64,000 bases of DNA, taken from contig NZ_CP017157.1 of assembly GCF_001729485.1 (NCBI RefSeq), positions 7,564,001-7,628,000 on the forward strand, written 5' to 3'. The notes below the pieces were generated by a model. The model was not told the origin of the DNA, did not search any database, and was given only the letters and a program-made list of their open reading frames with translations. The stretch is from Streptomyces lydicus. GTDB lineage: Bacteria; Actinomycetota; Actinomycetes; Streptomycetales; Streptomycetaceae. Shown here one piece after another: positions 54,803-63,823 of this stretch (its first letter is position 1; every line of letters begins with the position of its first letter). Both the position numbers and the translations under genes were made by a program.

Positions 54803-56407
54803 ATGCGTAGGTTCCGTGTTGCCCGCTCGCTCCCGTCCCGGCCGTCGATACCGTCCACGACCGCCCGGCCCGCCGACCGCTCGTGGCGTTCGCCGGCCGT
54901 CTGGCGCGCCGACTTCACCGCCTCCCTCGTCGTCTTCCTCGTCGCCGTCCCGCTCTGCGTCGGGGTGTCCGTCGCGTCCGGGGCGCCGGCCGAACTGGGC
55001 CTGGTCACCGGCATCGTCGGCGGGCTGCTCACCGGGCTGCTGCCGGGCAGCAGCCTGCAGGTCAGCGGGCCCGCCGCCGGACTGACCGTGCTGGTCTTCG
55101 AAGCCGTGGAGGACTTCGGGCTCGGCGCGCTGGGCGCGCTGGTGCTGATCGCCGGGGTGCTCCAGCTGGTCATGGGGGTGCTGCGGCTGGGGCGCTGGTT
55201 CCGGGCGATCTCGGTCGCCGTCGTGCAGGGGATGCTCGCCGGCATCGGGCTGGTGCTGATCGCCGGGCAGCTGTACGCGCTGGCGGACGCCAAGGCGCCG
55301 GGCGGCGGGCCGGCGAATCTGGCCGGGCTGCCGCGGCTGGCGATGGACACCATCGGGTCGGACCCGGCCCTGGGCGCGCTGGCGGTCGGCGTGTCGACCA
55401 TCGCGGTGCTGGTGGCCTGGCCGCGGCTGCGGCAGCTGGCGCCGGTACTCCCCCGGCCGCTGGCGCGGCTGGCGTCGCAGGCGCCGCAGGTGCTGCCGGC
55501 GCCGCTGGTGGCGGTGGCCCTGGTGACCGCCGTGGTGGCCTGGTGGGACCTGCCGGTGGCGCGGGTCGAGGTACGGGGCCTGCTGGACGTCGTGCAGCCG
55601 CCGGGCGGCGCGGACTTCGCGCGGCTGACCGAGGCCGGGGCGGTGGCCGGGGCGCTGGGCACCGTGCTCGCCTTCACCCTGATCGCGTCGGCCGAGTCGC
55701 TGTTCAGCGCGGCCGCGGTGGACCGACTGCACGACGGGCCGAAGACCGATTACGACCGGGAGCTGATGGCGCAGGGCGCCGGCAACACGGTGTGCGGGCT
55801 GCTCGGCGCGCTGCCGATGACCGCGGTGATCGTGCGCAGCGCCGCGAACGTGCAGGCCGGGGCGCGGACCAAGACCTCGCGGGTGCTGCACGGGGTGTGG
55901 CTGCTGGTCTTCGCGGCGGCGTTCCCGGCGGCGCTGGGAGTGGTGCCGCTCGCGGCGCTGGCGGGCGTACTGGTGCATGCGGGCGGCAAGTTGATCCCGG
56001 TGAAGGCGTGGCGTCCGCTGTGGCGGGAGCATCGCGGTGAGGCCGTGGTGCTGGCGGTGACGGCGGTGGCGATCGTGGCGACCAACATGTTCGAGGGGGT
56101 GCTGCTGGGGCTGCTGATGGCCGTGGCGAAGTCGGCGTGGGCGACCTCGCACGTCCATCTGGAGATCGCGGGCCTGGAGGGCGGCGGCGTGGTGCACGTA
56201 CGGGCGCTGGGCAACGCGACCTTCCTGCGGCTGCCGAAGCTGCTCGACCAGTTGGAGGCGCTGCCGCGCGACCGGGAGGTCGAACTGGACCTGTCGGGGC
56301 TGCGGCACCTCGACCACGCGTGTGCGGCGGCGCTCGGCAACTGGGAGGAGCAGCGCCGCGGCCCGGAGGGCACCGCGCGGGCGACCGCCCGGTCCACCGC
56401 GCCCTGA
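54803..56407 (+). CDS. SulP-family anion transporter with STAS domain
   Basis: A 534-aa permease. The ATG at 54803 is preferred over 54797 because GGAGG lies 7 nt upstream of it. SulP signature: FTASLVVFLVAVPLCVGVSV, PGSSLQVSGPAAGLTVLVFE and RELMAQGAGNTVCGLLGALP. A short C-terminal STAS domain starts near residue 460 (LGNATFLRLPKLLDQLEALP, EVELDLSGLRHLDHACAAAL). Family members transport sulfate, bicarbonate or dicarboxylates. The short loops and N-terminal form are common in bicarbonate-type actinobacterial members, but the substrate is not certain. Confidence 0.93.
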   Translation: MRRFRVARSLPSRPSIPSTTARPADRSWRSPAVWRADFTASLVVFLVAVPLCVGVSVASGAPAELGLVTGIVGGLLTGLLPGSSLQVSGPAAGLTVLVFEAVEDFGLGALGALVLIAGVLQLVMGVLRLGRWFRAISVAVVQGMLAGIGLVLIAGQLYALADAKAPGGGPANLAGLPRLAMDTIGSDPALGALAVGVSTIAVLVAWPRLRQLAPVLPRPLARLASQAPQVLPAPLVAVALVTAVVAWWDLPVARVEVRGLLDVVQPPGGADFARLTEAGAVAGALGTVLAFTLIASAESLFSAAAVDRLHDGPKTDYDRELMAQGAGNTVCGLLGALPMTAVIVRSAANVQAGARTKTSRVLHGVWLLVFAAAFPAALGVVPLAALAGVLVHAGGKLIPVKAWRPLWREHRGEAVVLAVTAVAIVATNMFEGVLLGLLMAVAKSAWATSHVHLEIAGLEGGGVVHVRALGNATFLRLPKLLDQLEALPRDREVELDLSGLRHLDHACAAALGNWEEQRRGPEGTARATARSTAP

Positions 56408-56520
56408 GCGGGCGCCGTCCGGTGCCCGTGATGCGGTCCGGTCGGTAACCGGAAGAGCGGCGTTCCGGGGCAAATGACCGTAGGGTCGGATAGCTGTGAC
56501 CACCGATCCCGAGGAGCGCT

Positions 56521-57930
56521 GTGACCCGCCGGCCCCTTCGCTGCTGCGGTGCGACCGCCGCGCTGTCCGTCGCCCTCCTGCTGTCCTCCTGCACGGGCGC
56601 CGCCGTGGGCGGCGGGGGGACGGCGGGCAGCGGCGGGGTCGGTGATCCGCTGTTCCCCGCCCTCGGCAACAGCGGCTACGACGTACGCCATTACGGGATC
56701 ACCCTCGACTACGACGTCACGCACAAGCGGCTGGCGGCCACCACCGAGATCACCGCCCGGGCCGGGAAGGACCTGCGGTCCTTCACGCTCGACCTGCAGG
56801 GGCTGCGGGTCACCGCCGTCCGGGTCGACGGCACGGCCGCCGCCTTCTCCCGCAAGGGGCACAAGCTGACGGTGCATGCGCCCGAGGCGATCCCGAAGGG
56901 CGCGCAGTTCCGCACCGACGTCGACTACGACGGCACACCGCAGGAGATGAAGGACCCGGACGGGACGACGGAGGGCTGGGTCAAGACGCCCGACGGGGCG
57001 TTCGTGTCGGGGGAGCCCGCCGGGTCCATGACCTGGTTCCCGAGCAACAACCACCCCTCGGACAAGGCGTCGTACGACTTCCGGCTCACCGTTCCGCAGC
57101 ACTACACCGCCGTCGCCAACGGGGAACTGCGCGCGGAGAGGACCGCCAAGGGGAAGACCACCTTCGAGTGGCACAACCCGCAGCCGATGGCGACGTACCT
57201 CGCCACCGCCACCATCGGGAAGTTCGACGTGCACACCTCACGGACGCGCGGCGGGCTGCCGCTGTACGTCGCGGTGGACCCGGCGGAGGTCGCCAAGAGC
57301 AAGAAGGCGCTGGACCGGCTGCCGCAGATCATCGACTGGGAGAGCGGGCTGTTCGGGACGTACCCGTTCTCCTCGGCGGGCGCGATCGTCGACCACACCC
57401 CGCCGCGGATCGACTGGTACGCCCTGGAGTCGCAGACCAAACCGGTCTACGCCGGCGCGCCGGACACCGTCACCGTGGTGCACGAGATGTCCCACCAGTG
57501 GTTCGGTGACTCGGTGACGCCCGAGACGTGGCGGGACACCTGGCTCAACGAGGGCTTCGCGACCTACGTCGAGTGGCTGTGGGACGAGCACGAGGGCGGC
57601 AAGACGCCCCAGCAGCAGTTCGACGCGCTCTACCGGACCAAGAAGGACGACCCGCTCTGGGCCTTCCCGCCGGGCGACCCGGGCGCGGCGAAGAACGTGA
57701 CCGGGACGCCGGTCTACGAGCGGGGCGCGATGGTGCTGCAGCAGCTGCGGCGGGCGGTCGGCGACAAGACCTTCTTCCGCATCCTGAAGGAGTGGCCCGC
57801 CAAGTACCGCTACCGCAACGCCGATTCGGCGGACTTCATCGCCTTCGCCCAGGAGCGCACCGATGTCGATCTGACCGGCCTCTTCGACGCCTGGCTGTAC
57901 GGCAAGGGGAAGCCGGCGCGCACGTACTGA
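56521..57930 (+). CDS. M1-family metallopeptidase, lipoprotein
   Basis: A 469-aa surface lipoprotein (GTG start, GAGGAGC upstream). Signal with lipobox LSSC (Cys24). The gluzincin zinc site is complete: His321, Glu322 and His325 in HEMSHQWFGD, and Glu344 in WLNEGFATY, with 18 residues between. N-terminal beta-domain DVRHYGITLDYDVTHKRLAA is typical of M1 enzymes. The C-terminus is short for M1 (no ARM-repeat domain). An exopeptidase, probably aminopeptidase-like, outside the membrane. Confidence 0.95.
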   Translation: MTRRPLRCCGATAALSVALLLSSCTGAAVGGGGTAGSGGVGDPLFPALGNSGYDVRHYGITLDYDVTHKRLAATTEITARAGKDLRSFTLDLQGLRVTAVRVDGTAAAFSRKGHKLTVHAPEAIPKGAQFRTDVDYDGTPQEMKDPDGTTEGWVKTPDGAFVSGEPAGSMTWFPSNNHPSDKASYDFRLTVPQHYTAVANGELRAERTAKGKTTFEWHNPQPMATYLATATIGKFDVHTSRTRGGLPLYVAVDPAEVAKSKKALDRLPQIIDWESGLFGTYPFSSAGAIVDHTPPRIDWYALESQTKPVYAGAPDTVTVVHEMSHQWFGDSVTPETWRDTWLNEGFATYVEWLWDEHEGGKTPQQQFDALYRTKKDDPLWAFPPGDPGAAKNVTGTPVYERGAMVLQQLRRAVGDKTFFRILKEWPAKYRYRNADSADFIAFAQERTDVDLTGLFDAWLYGKGKPARTY

Positions 57931-57933
57931 GGT

Positions 57934-58771
57934 TCAGGACGGGGCGGGCGGGCGGCGGGTGACGGTCAGGTCGAGGGCGTACGCCTCCTCGACGGTGCCG
58001 TCCGGGAAGACGTTGAGCAGGGCGGTGCGCTCGGCCTCCAGGACGGGCGCGGCGGCCGCGGGGCCGATGGCGGCGAAGTAGGAGCGGCTGCCGAGCATGG
58101 CGAGGTGGGTGTCGAGCGGGACGCGCCGGGTCCAGTGGAGGACGCGGCTGGCGGGGTTCAGCCCGAGGCCGAGGCCGCGGATCAGGCCGGGGGCCTCCGG
58201 GGCGACGCTGTGGGCGTGGTAGCCGGGGAGGCGGCGGGCAAGCCGGGCCTCCTGCTCGGCGGCCCAGGGGACGCCGGGGTCGGGGACGTTCCACCACAGG
58301 GCGAGCGCGCCGCCGGGCCGCAGCACCCTCCCCCAAGCTCTAAAGGAGCAGGGGGGACCCCCGTGCCTCGGGGACCGAGCGGGCCGGGTCGGTCCAGTGC
58401 CAGGACTGCGCGTAGCCGACGAGGTCGAAGCCGGCGTCGTCGGCGAACGGCAGGGCGTCGCCGAGGGCGCGGACCAGGGGGGTGGCGGGGTGGGCGGCGC
58501 GCAGCCGGCTGGCCATCGCGGCGCCCGGCTCGACGGCGGTGACACGGGCGCCGCGGGCGGCGAGCAGCGCGGTGGCGATGCCGGTGCCGGCGCCGACGTC
58601 CAGCACCCGCGCGCCGGCCAGCGGACGGCCGGCCAGTTCCTCGACCGCGTCGAACAGGGCCGGTGGGTAGCCGGGGCGGGCGGCGGCGTACTGGGCGGCC
58701 ACCGCGTCGAAGGCGCGGGCGAGGGTGGCGCGGCCCGGGGCCTCGGGCGGCGGGGGCGGGAGGGGCGGCAT
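57934..58771 (-). pseudogene. class I methyltransferase split by a 34-bp insertion
   Basis: Two overlapping minus-strand frames form one methyltransferase. The first (58771 down to about 58340) has VLDVGAGTGIATALLAARGA and FDLVGYAQSWHWTDPARSVP, then stops. The second continues RVLRPGGALALWWNVPDPGV to 57934. Removing 34 bp (58327-58360) restores a single frame of 268 codons including stop, with the junction reading EARVLRPGG as in the family. The gene is therefore probably inactive unless sequencing or assembly created the insertion. Substrate unknown. Confidence 0.85.
58327..58360. mobile_element. 34-bp palindromic repeat inserted in the methyltransferase gene
   Basis: Imperfect hairpin: CCTCCCCC...GCTC on one side, GAGC...GGGGGGA on the other. 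It resembles the dispersed Streptomyces small palindromes of form CTCCCCC-AGCTC...GAGC-GGGGGGACCCC. Its removal restores the interrupted frame, so it behaves as a small insertion of REP/MITE type. Confidence 0.75.
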
Positions 58772-58836
58772 GGGCCCTGGTGCCCGCCCCGGGCGGGCGG
58801 CGAGCCCGAAACGGAAATTCGTACCAGGTTTGTTTT

Positions 58837-58857
58837 CAGACTCGGTCTGGTTATTGT
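58837..58857 (+). promoter_or_regulatory. TetR operator/promoter candidate
   Basis: CAGAC-TCG-GTCTG (58837-58849), a perfect 5-bp dyad, immediately followed by the -10-like TATTGT (58852-58857), 6 nt before the TetR ATG. It suggests autorepression of a leaderless transcript. Confidence 0.6.
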
Positions 58858-58863
58858 GGGGGC

Positions 58864-59556
58864 ATGGCGGGACTGCGGGAGCGGAAGAAGGAACAGACGC
58901 GGCAGCGGATCGCGGCGACGGCCTGGCGGCTGTTCGCCGAGCGCGGCTTCGAGGCGGTGACGGTCGGCGAGATCGCCGAGGCCGCCGAGGTGGCCAAGGC
59001 GACGCTGTTCTCGTACTTCCCGACGAAGGAGTCGCTCGCCCTCCAGGGCGTGGGCGACGAGGACCTGGCGGGCATCGTCGCCGGGCGGCCGGCCGGCACG
59101 TCGCCGCTGGACGCGCTCCACACGCACTACCGCGCGTTCGCCGCCGGCCCGCTGACCGGGATGGACACGGAGGTCCTGGTCTCCCGGGTACGGGTGATCT
59201 TCGACAGCCCGTCGCTCAGCAGCGCCGCCGACGCCCTGCTCTACCAGCAGCGGCAGCGGCTCGCGGAGGTGCTGGCGGCCGAGCACGGCGAGACCGCCGC
59301 GGCCCTGATGGCGGCCCAGATCAGCGCTTCGCTGGTGACGCTCCAGGAGACGTTCTTCCGGCGGCTGGCCGCCGGCGCCTCCCTGGAGGACGCCCGCGCC
59401 CGCCTGGCCGAGGACGTCGAGCTCGCCTTCGGGCTGCTGGCGCACGGCCTCGACCCCTTCGCGGGCGGCACACCGGCCGGGAGCGGGGCAGCGGCCCCGC
59501 CCGACGGGCCACCCACCACCGGCCACCACGACCGAGCGGACCGGAACGAGCAGTGA
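58864..59556 (+). CDS. TetR-family transcriptional regulator
   Basis: A 230-aa regulator. HTH at residues 8-55: RIAATAWRLFAERGFEAVTV, then GEIAEAAEVAKATLFSYFPTK. The ligand domain ends in a Gly/Pro/His-rich tail of about 35 residues. It is followed within 8 bp by a TIM-barrel protein gene, so they are probably one operon and the TetR may respond to that enzyme's substrate. Confidence 0.92.
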   Translation: MAGLRERKKEQTRQRIAATAWRLFAERGFEAVTVGEIAEAAEVAKATLFSYFPTKESLALQGVGDEDLAGIVAGRPAGTSPLDALHTHYRAFAAGPLTGMDTEVLVSRVRVIFDSPSLSSAADALLYQQRQRLAEVLAAEHGETAAALMAAQISASLVTLQETFFRRLAAGASLEDARARLAEDVELAFGLLAHGLDPFAGGTPAGSGAAAPPDGPPTTGHHDRADRNEQ

Positions 59557-59564
59557 GGGGCGAG

Positions 59565-60533
59565 ATGCGCGCACGGGGAATCAACTACGACACCGGCTTC
59601 CTGCCCGGGGAGGACGCCTCCCGCGAGAGCTTCACCGAAGCGGCGGTGGCCGAGGACATGGCGGTGATCGCCGGCGAACTGCACTGCGACGCGGTGCGCA
59701 TATCGGGTGGCGATCCCGAGCGGCTGGGCGTCGCGGCGCGCAACGCCGCCGCGGCCGGCCTGGAGGTGTGGTTCGCGCCGTTCCCGGTGGACCTCACCAC
59801 CGACGAGCTGCGGCCGTTCTTCGCCGACTGCGCCGAGCGGGCCGAGGCGGTCCGCGCGGACGGCGCCGAGGTGGTGTTCGTCGCCGGGTGCGAGATGAGC
59901 GCGTTCTGCGCCGGCTTCATCCCGGGCGACACCTACCGCGACCGGCTCCACGCGATGACCACCGGGGACCGCGACTGGTGGATGTCGCTCGGCCCGGTGC
60001 AGCAGCGGCTCAACGACTTCCTGGCGGAGGTCGCGGAGCTGGTGCGCGGGCGGTTCGGCGGCCGGATCAGCTACGCCTCGGGCCCCTGGGAGGGCATCGA
60101 CTGGCGGCCGTTCGACGTGGTCGGGGTGGACGCCTACCGGGCGGCGTACAACGCCTCGACGTTCCGCGAGGAGCTGCGCGGGCACCTCGCCCACGGCAAG
60201 CCGGTCGCGGTGACCGAGTTCGGCACCTGCCCCTACCGGGGCGCCGGCGAACGCGGCGGACTGGCCTGGCAGCCGCCCGCGGACGCGGTCCCGGACGAGG
60301 GCGAGCAGGTCCGCTACCTCACCGAACTGCTCGACGTCTTCGAGGAGGAGGGCGTGGACACCGCGCTGTGGTTCACCTTCGCCGGGTACAAGACCCGCAA
60401 GGGCGCGGACCTGGCGTCGTACGGCGTGGTGTCGATGCTCGACGAGACGCGCTGGGAGCCGCGGGAGGTGTTCGCCGCCATGGCGGCCCGCTACGCGCGG
60501 CCGGAGGCCGGGTCCCGGCGCGACACCCCCTAG
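59565..60533 (+). CDS. glycosidase-like TIM-barrel protein (often labelled abortive infection protein)
   Basis: A 322-aa soluble protein starting MRARGINYDTGFLPGEDASR, a pattern that databases often label abortive infection protein. The sequence reads as an (alpha/beta)8 barrel related to GH5/GH-A-clan enzymes: GLEVWFAPFPVDLTTDELRP, EVVFVAGCEMSAFCAGF, DVVGVDAYRAAYNA and VAVTEFGTCPY, where Glu218 is at the position of a clan-A nucleophile, with ALWFTFAGYKTRKGADLASY at the end. Phage defence is not shown by the sequence. It is coupled to a TetR gene. Confidence 0.75.
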   Translation: MRARGINYDTGFLPGEDASRESFTEAAVAEDMAVIAGELHCDAVRISGGDPERLGVAARNAAAAGLEVWFAPFPVDLTTDELRPFFADCAERAEAVRADGAEVVFVAGCEMSAFCAGFIPGDTYRDRLHAMTTGDRDWWMSLGPVQQRLNDFLAEVAELVRGRFGGRISYASGPWEGIDWRPFDVVGVDAYRAAYNASTFREELRGHLAHGKPVAVTEFGTCPYRGAGERGGLAWQPPADAVPDEGEQVRYLTELLDVFEEEGVDTALWFTFAGYKTRKGADLASYGVVSMLDETRWEPREVFAAMAARYARPEAGSRRDTP

Positions 60534-61078
60534 CGGCGCTTCCTCGGCTTCTTCGCGGCCGGGTTGCCGGTACGGGCGCCGCGCCGGCGCTCGTACCGCT
60601 CGCGGGCCGCCGCGTACTCGGCGCGGTGCAGCTTCTCGCCGGGCGCCTCGACGAGGCTGCGGCAGAAGTACGCGAGCAGCGAGCCGATGAAGCCGATCAG
60701 CATCAGGCCCTGTCCGGACCGGTCGGCGGCGCTCTGCGCGGCCGGGTCGGGCCGGCGCGCGAACCCCTCCCAGGTGCGGCGGAAGGCCAGCGCGCTGCAG
60801 ATGGCGAAGCCGGCGACGACGAGGATGCCGACGAACGGCCCGACGTCGGCGACCTCCAGGCCCTGGAACGCGAAGCGCAGCACGGCCGCGCCCGCAGCGG
60901 CGAGCGCCAGCGAGCCCACCGCGACCCCGGCCCGGCGCAGGGCGTAGCCGCCGTCGTGGTGGACCCAGCTCGTCCCGAAGAACCGGATCTCCTCCGGCTC
61001 GGGGCCGCCGCGCTCCGGAACGCCGGCTCCGGCGTCGCGGCGCTCCGGGCTCCCGGACGGGGTCTGCTCGTCGCTCAT
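60530..61078 (-). CDS. hypothetical membrane protein
   Basis: A 182-aa protein with an acidic N-terminus, about three membrane segments (GVAVGSLALAAAGAAVLRFA, VGPFVGILVVAGFAICSALAF, GLMLIGFIGSLLAYFCRS) and a very basic C-terminal tail (RERYERRRGARTGNPAAKKP). Function unknown. Its 3' end overlaps the TIM-barrel gene by 4 nt in convergent orientation. Confidence 0.75.
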   Translation of the reverse strand: MSDEQTPSGSPERRDAGAGVPERGGPEPEEIRFFGTSWVHHDGGYALRRAGVAVGSLALAAAGAAVLRFAFQGLEVADVGPFVGILVVAGFAICSALAFRRTWEGFARRPDPAAQSAADRSGQGLMLIGFIGSLLAYFCRSLVEAPGEKLHRAEYAAARERYERRRGARTGNPAAKKPRKRR

Positions 61079-61142
61079 GGCACCGATTATCCCCGGCCGG
61101 CCGGAATCCCCGGCGGCCCGGGCCGCCGGGCTGCCCGGCCCC

Positions 61143-61439
61143 TCAGCTGGTGCAGCGCGGCGCGACCATGCCGCTGCTGCCCGTCCGGACGTACGCGTCG
61201 GAGACGTACTGGCCGGGCGCGATGTTGTCCCAGATGTCGGTGGTGCCGCACGGCCCGCTGACCCGCTCGCCGTGCCGCTGGCAGCGGATCTCGATCCACG
61301 CGCCCGCCGCCAGCCGGCGGACGATCGCAGAGCTCGTGCTCGGCCCGTTGCGCACGTTGACCTGGTAGCCGGGCGCCACCTGGAAGGTGCGGCTCCCGGC
61401 GGCAGCCTCCTGGGCGCCCTGGACGTCCTGCGTACTCAT
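61143..61439 (-). CDS. small SH3-like domain protein
   Basis: A 98-aa protein starting MSTQDVQGAQEAAAGSRTFQ. The core YQVNVRNGPSTSSAIVRRLA followed by WIEIRCQRHG is a bacterial SH3 (SH3b) domain, with one disulfide-like Cys pair (RCQRHGERVSGPC). No signal peptide is seen at this start. SH3b domains bind peptides of the cell wall. It is alone and divergent from the kinase gene. Confidence 0.75.
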   Translation of the reverse strand: MSTQDVQGAQEAAAGSRTFQVAPGYQVNVRNGPSTSSAIVRRLAAGAWIEIRCQRHGERVSGPCGTTDIWDNIAPGQYVSDAYVRTGSSGMVAPRCTS

Positions 61440-61603
61440 GTGATGTCCCCCGTGTTCCCCCGTGGAGGGCCCGCCGCCGGGCCCGTTGTCAGATGTGCAA
61501 GCGGCACGCTAGCAAGCCTCGTTCATCTCGTACGTGCCATCGACTAGGCTCCGCGCGTCGCACCTGCGACCGAATGGCACCGGAAAAACACGGGGGTGGA
61601 TCC

Positions 61604-63823
61604 ATGCCGTCGCTGCGCGATACCGGGCCCGGCCCGGAAGCGGAGCGTCCGGAATACGCCGGGCAGTACCGCCTGGAGGCGCGCCTCGGCTCCGGCGGCA
61701 TGGGCGTGGTCCACCTGGCCCGCTCCTCCTCCGGCCTGCTGCTCGCGGTCAAGGTCATCCACGCCGAATTCGCCCAGGACCCGGAATTCCGGGGGCGGTT
61801 CCGGCAGGAGGTGGCGGCCGCGCGGCGGGTCAGCGGGGCGTTCACCGCGCCCGTCGTGGACGCCGATCCGGACGCCGAACGCCCGTGGATGGCGACCCTG
61901 CACATCCCCGGCCCGACCCTCTCCGACCACGTGAAGCGGAACGGCCCGCTGGCGTCCGACGACGTACGGCGGCTGGCCGCGGGGCTCGCCGAGGCGCTGC
62001 GCGACATCCACCGCGCGGGAGTGGTGCACCGCGATCTCAAGCCGGGCAACGTGCTGCTGGCCGCCGACGGCCCGAAAGTCATCGACTTCGGCATCTCGCG
62101 CCCCTCGGACAGCGAAATGCGCACCGAGACCGGCAAGTTGATCGGCACCCCGCCGTTCATGGCGCCCGAGCAGTTCCAGCGGCCCCGCGAGGTCGGCCCG
62201 GCGGCGGACGTCTTCGCGCTGGGGTCGGTGCTGGTGCACGCCGCGACCGGGCGTGGCCCGTTCGACTCGGAGAGCCCCTACCTCGTCGCGTACCAGGTGG
62301 TCCACGACGAGGCCGATCTGGGCGGCGTACCGCAGGAGTTGACGCCGCTGATCGAGGACTGCCTGGCCAAGGACCCGGCGGACCGGCCCACGCCGGACGC
62401 GCTGATGACGCGACTGCGCAGGGACGCCCCGGACGCCGGGCCCCTCACGCTGCCGGCCGGCGCGACCGCGGAGATGCCGGGCGGCGCGGCGCCGGGCGCG
62501 GTGCGGATACCGGAACAGCGGCAGCCCGTACGGGCCGAGGCCGCCCGGGCCCCCGCCGGAGTTCCCCCCGAGGCCCCGGCCCCCGCCGCGCCCCGCCCCC
62601 GCTTCGCGCGCCGCCGGCCCCTGTGGGCCGCGCTCGCCCTCCTGCTCGCGGGCGCCGGCGTCTTCACCGCCGTACAGGTGCTGACGCCCGCCGGCCCCGG
62701 CCAGGACCCCGCCCTGCAGACCCGCCCGTCCCGCGCGGCGGCCGGCTTCCATCCGTGGCGCACCACCCTCGTCGAGCGGCCCAAGGGCTACGTCGCCGAA
62801 GTCCCGTACTGCACCAGCGGCGACGGCGCCGTGTTCTGCGGCCAGTCCGGCCTGCCCGCCGCCCGGCTCGACCCGGAGACCGGCGAGGTGGTGTGGCGCC
62901 GCACGGCCGCCCCGGCCGGCCGGGAAGCCGTCTCCCCGACCCCTCCGGTGCTCTCCGGCGGGCTGCTCTACGTCTTCGCCGCCGACGGCAGACGGCTGCT
63001 GGCGCTCGACCCGTCGGCCGGCGGCAAGGGCGCCACCCACTGGAGCAAGGACGTCTCCGGGTACGAGGGCGGCGCCGCCGTCGTCGGCGACCGGGTGCTC
63101 CTGACGGCCGCCGACGGCACCGTCACCGCGCTGGACAGCGCCACCCACCGGCAGCGGTGGCGCAAGCGCTTCCCCGGGCACCGGCTGCCGGTGTTCTCCT
63201 CGTTCGGGGACCCGCGCACCGCCTACGCCGCCGAGGCCACCGCGGACGGCACCGGCTCGCAGGTCACCGCCGTCGATCCGGCCGACGGCCGGGTCCGCTG
63301 GGCACGGCGACTGCCCGGCACGCTCACCCCGGCCGGGACCGGCGCGTCCGGCGCGCTCTACCTCACGTCCACCGACCCGAAGTTGGTGAATTACACCACC
63401 GGCGTCGTCCGCTACGACCCGGCCACCGGCCGCACCCGCCGCCTGCCGCTGGCCGCGCCGCTGCAGAACACCTCCGCCGTGGTGCACGGCGAAACGGTCT
63501 ACCTGCTGGCCGAGGGCGGTGCGCTGCAGGCCGTCGGCGCACGGAAGTGGGACACCGAGACCGCGGTCAGCCGGGGCTCGGCGCCGGTGGTCAGCGGTGA
63601 CCGGCTGTTCTTCACCGCGGCGGACGGCCGGCTGCTGGCCGTCGACACCCGGTCGGGCGGGCTGCTGGGGCAGACCCGGCCGCAGCTGGCGGCCGACCGC
63701 CACAACGGCTTCCTCCAGGCGCTGCCCGCCCCGCGCGTGGACGCCGCGCGGGGCCGGGTCTACGCGGCGGCGCCCAACGGCACGGTGTTCACGGCCCCCA
63801 CGAAGGACCCCGCCGCCTGGTGA
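61604..63823 (+). CDS. Ser/Thr protein kinase with PQQ-type propeller
   Basis: A 739-aa membrane receptor kinase. Kinase domain residues 20-290: glycine loop LGSGGMGVV, Lys50 (LAVKVIH), HRDLKPGNVL (Asp144) and DFGIS (Asp161), GTPPFMAPEQF. A Pro/Ala juxtamembrane linker is followed by one helix (LWAALALLLAGAGVFTAVQV, about 375-395). The extracytoplasmic part is a PQQ-like beta-propeller (LDPETGEVVWRRTA, LYVFAADGRRLLALDP, VTAVDPADGRVRWARRL), probably binding wall or envelope ligands. This kinase-propeller design is common in streptomycetes. Confidence 0.95.
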   Translation: MPSLRDTGPGPEAERPEYAGQYRLEARLGSGGMGVVHLARSSSGLLLAVKVIHAEFAQDPEFRGRFRQEVAAARRVSGAFTAPVVDADPDAERPWMATLHIPGPTLSDHVKRNGPLASDDVRRLAAGLAEALRDIHRAGVVHRDLKPGNVLLAADGPKVIDFGISRPSDSEMRTETGKLIGTPPFMAPEQFQRPREVGPAADVFALGSVLVHAATGRGPFDSESPYLVAYQVVHDEADLGGVPQELTPLIEDCLAKDPADRPTPDALMTRLRRDAPDAGPLTLPAGATAEMPGGAAPGAVRIPEQRQPVRAEAARAPAGVPPEAPAPAAPRPRFARRRPLWAALALLLAGAGVFTAVQVLTPAGPGQDPALQTRPSRAAAGFHPWRTTLVERPKGYVAEVPYCTSGDGAVFCGQSGLPAARLDPETGEVVWRRTAAPAGREAVSPTPPVLSGGLLYVFAADGRRLLALDPSAGGKGATHWSKDVSGYEGGAAVVGDRVLLTAADGTVTALDSATHRQRWRKRFPGHRLPVFSSFGDPRTAYAAEATADGTGSQVTAVDPADGRVRWARRLPGTLTPAGTGASGALYLTSTDPKLVNYTTGVVRYDPATGRTRRLPLAAPLQNTSAVVHGETVYLLAEGGALQAVGARKWDTETAVSRGSAPVVSGDRLFFTAADGRLLAVDTRSGGLLGQTRPQLAADRHNGFLQALPAPRVDAARGRVYAAAPNGTVFTAPTKDPAAW

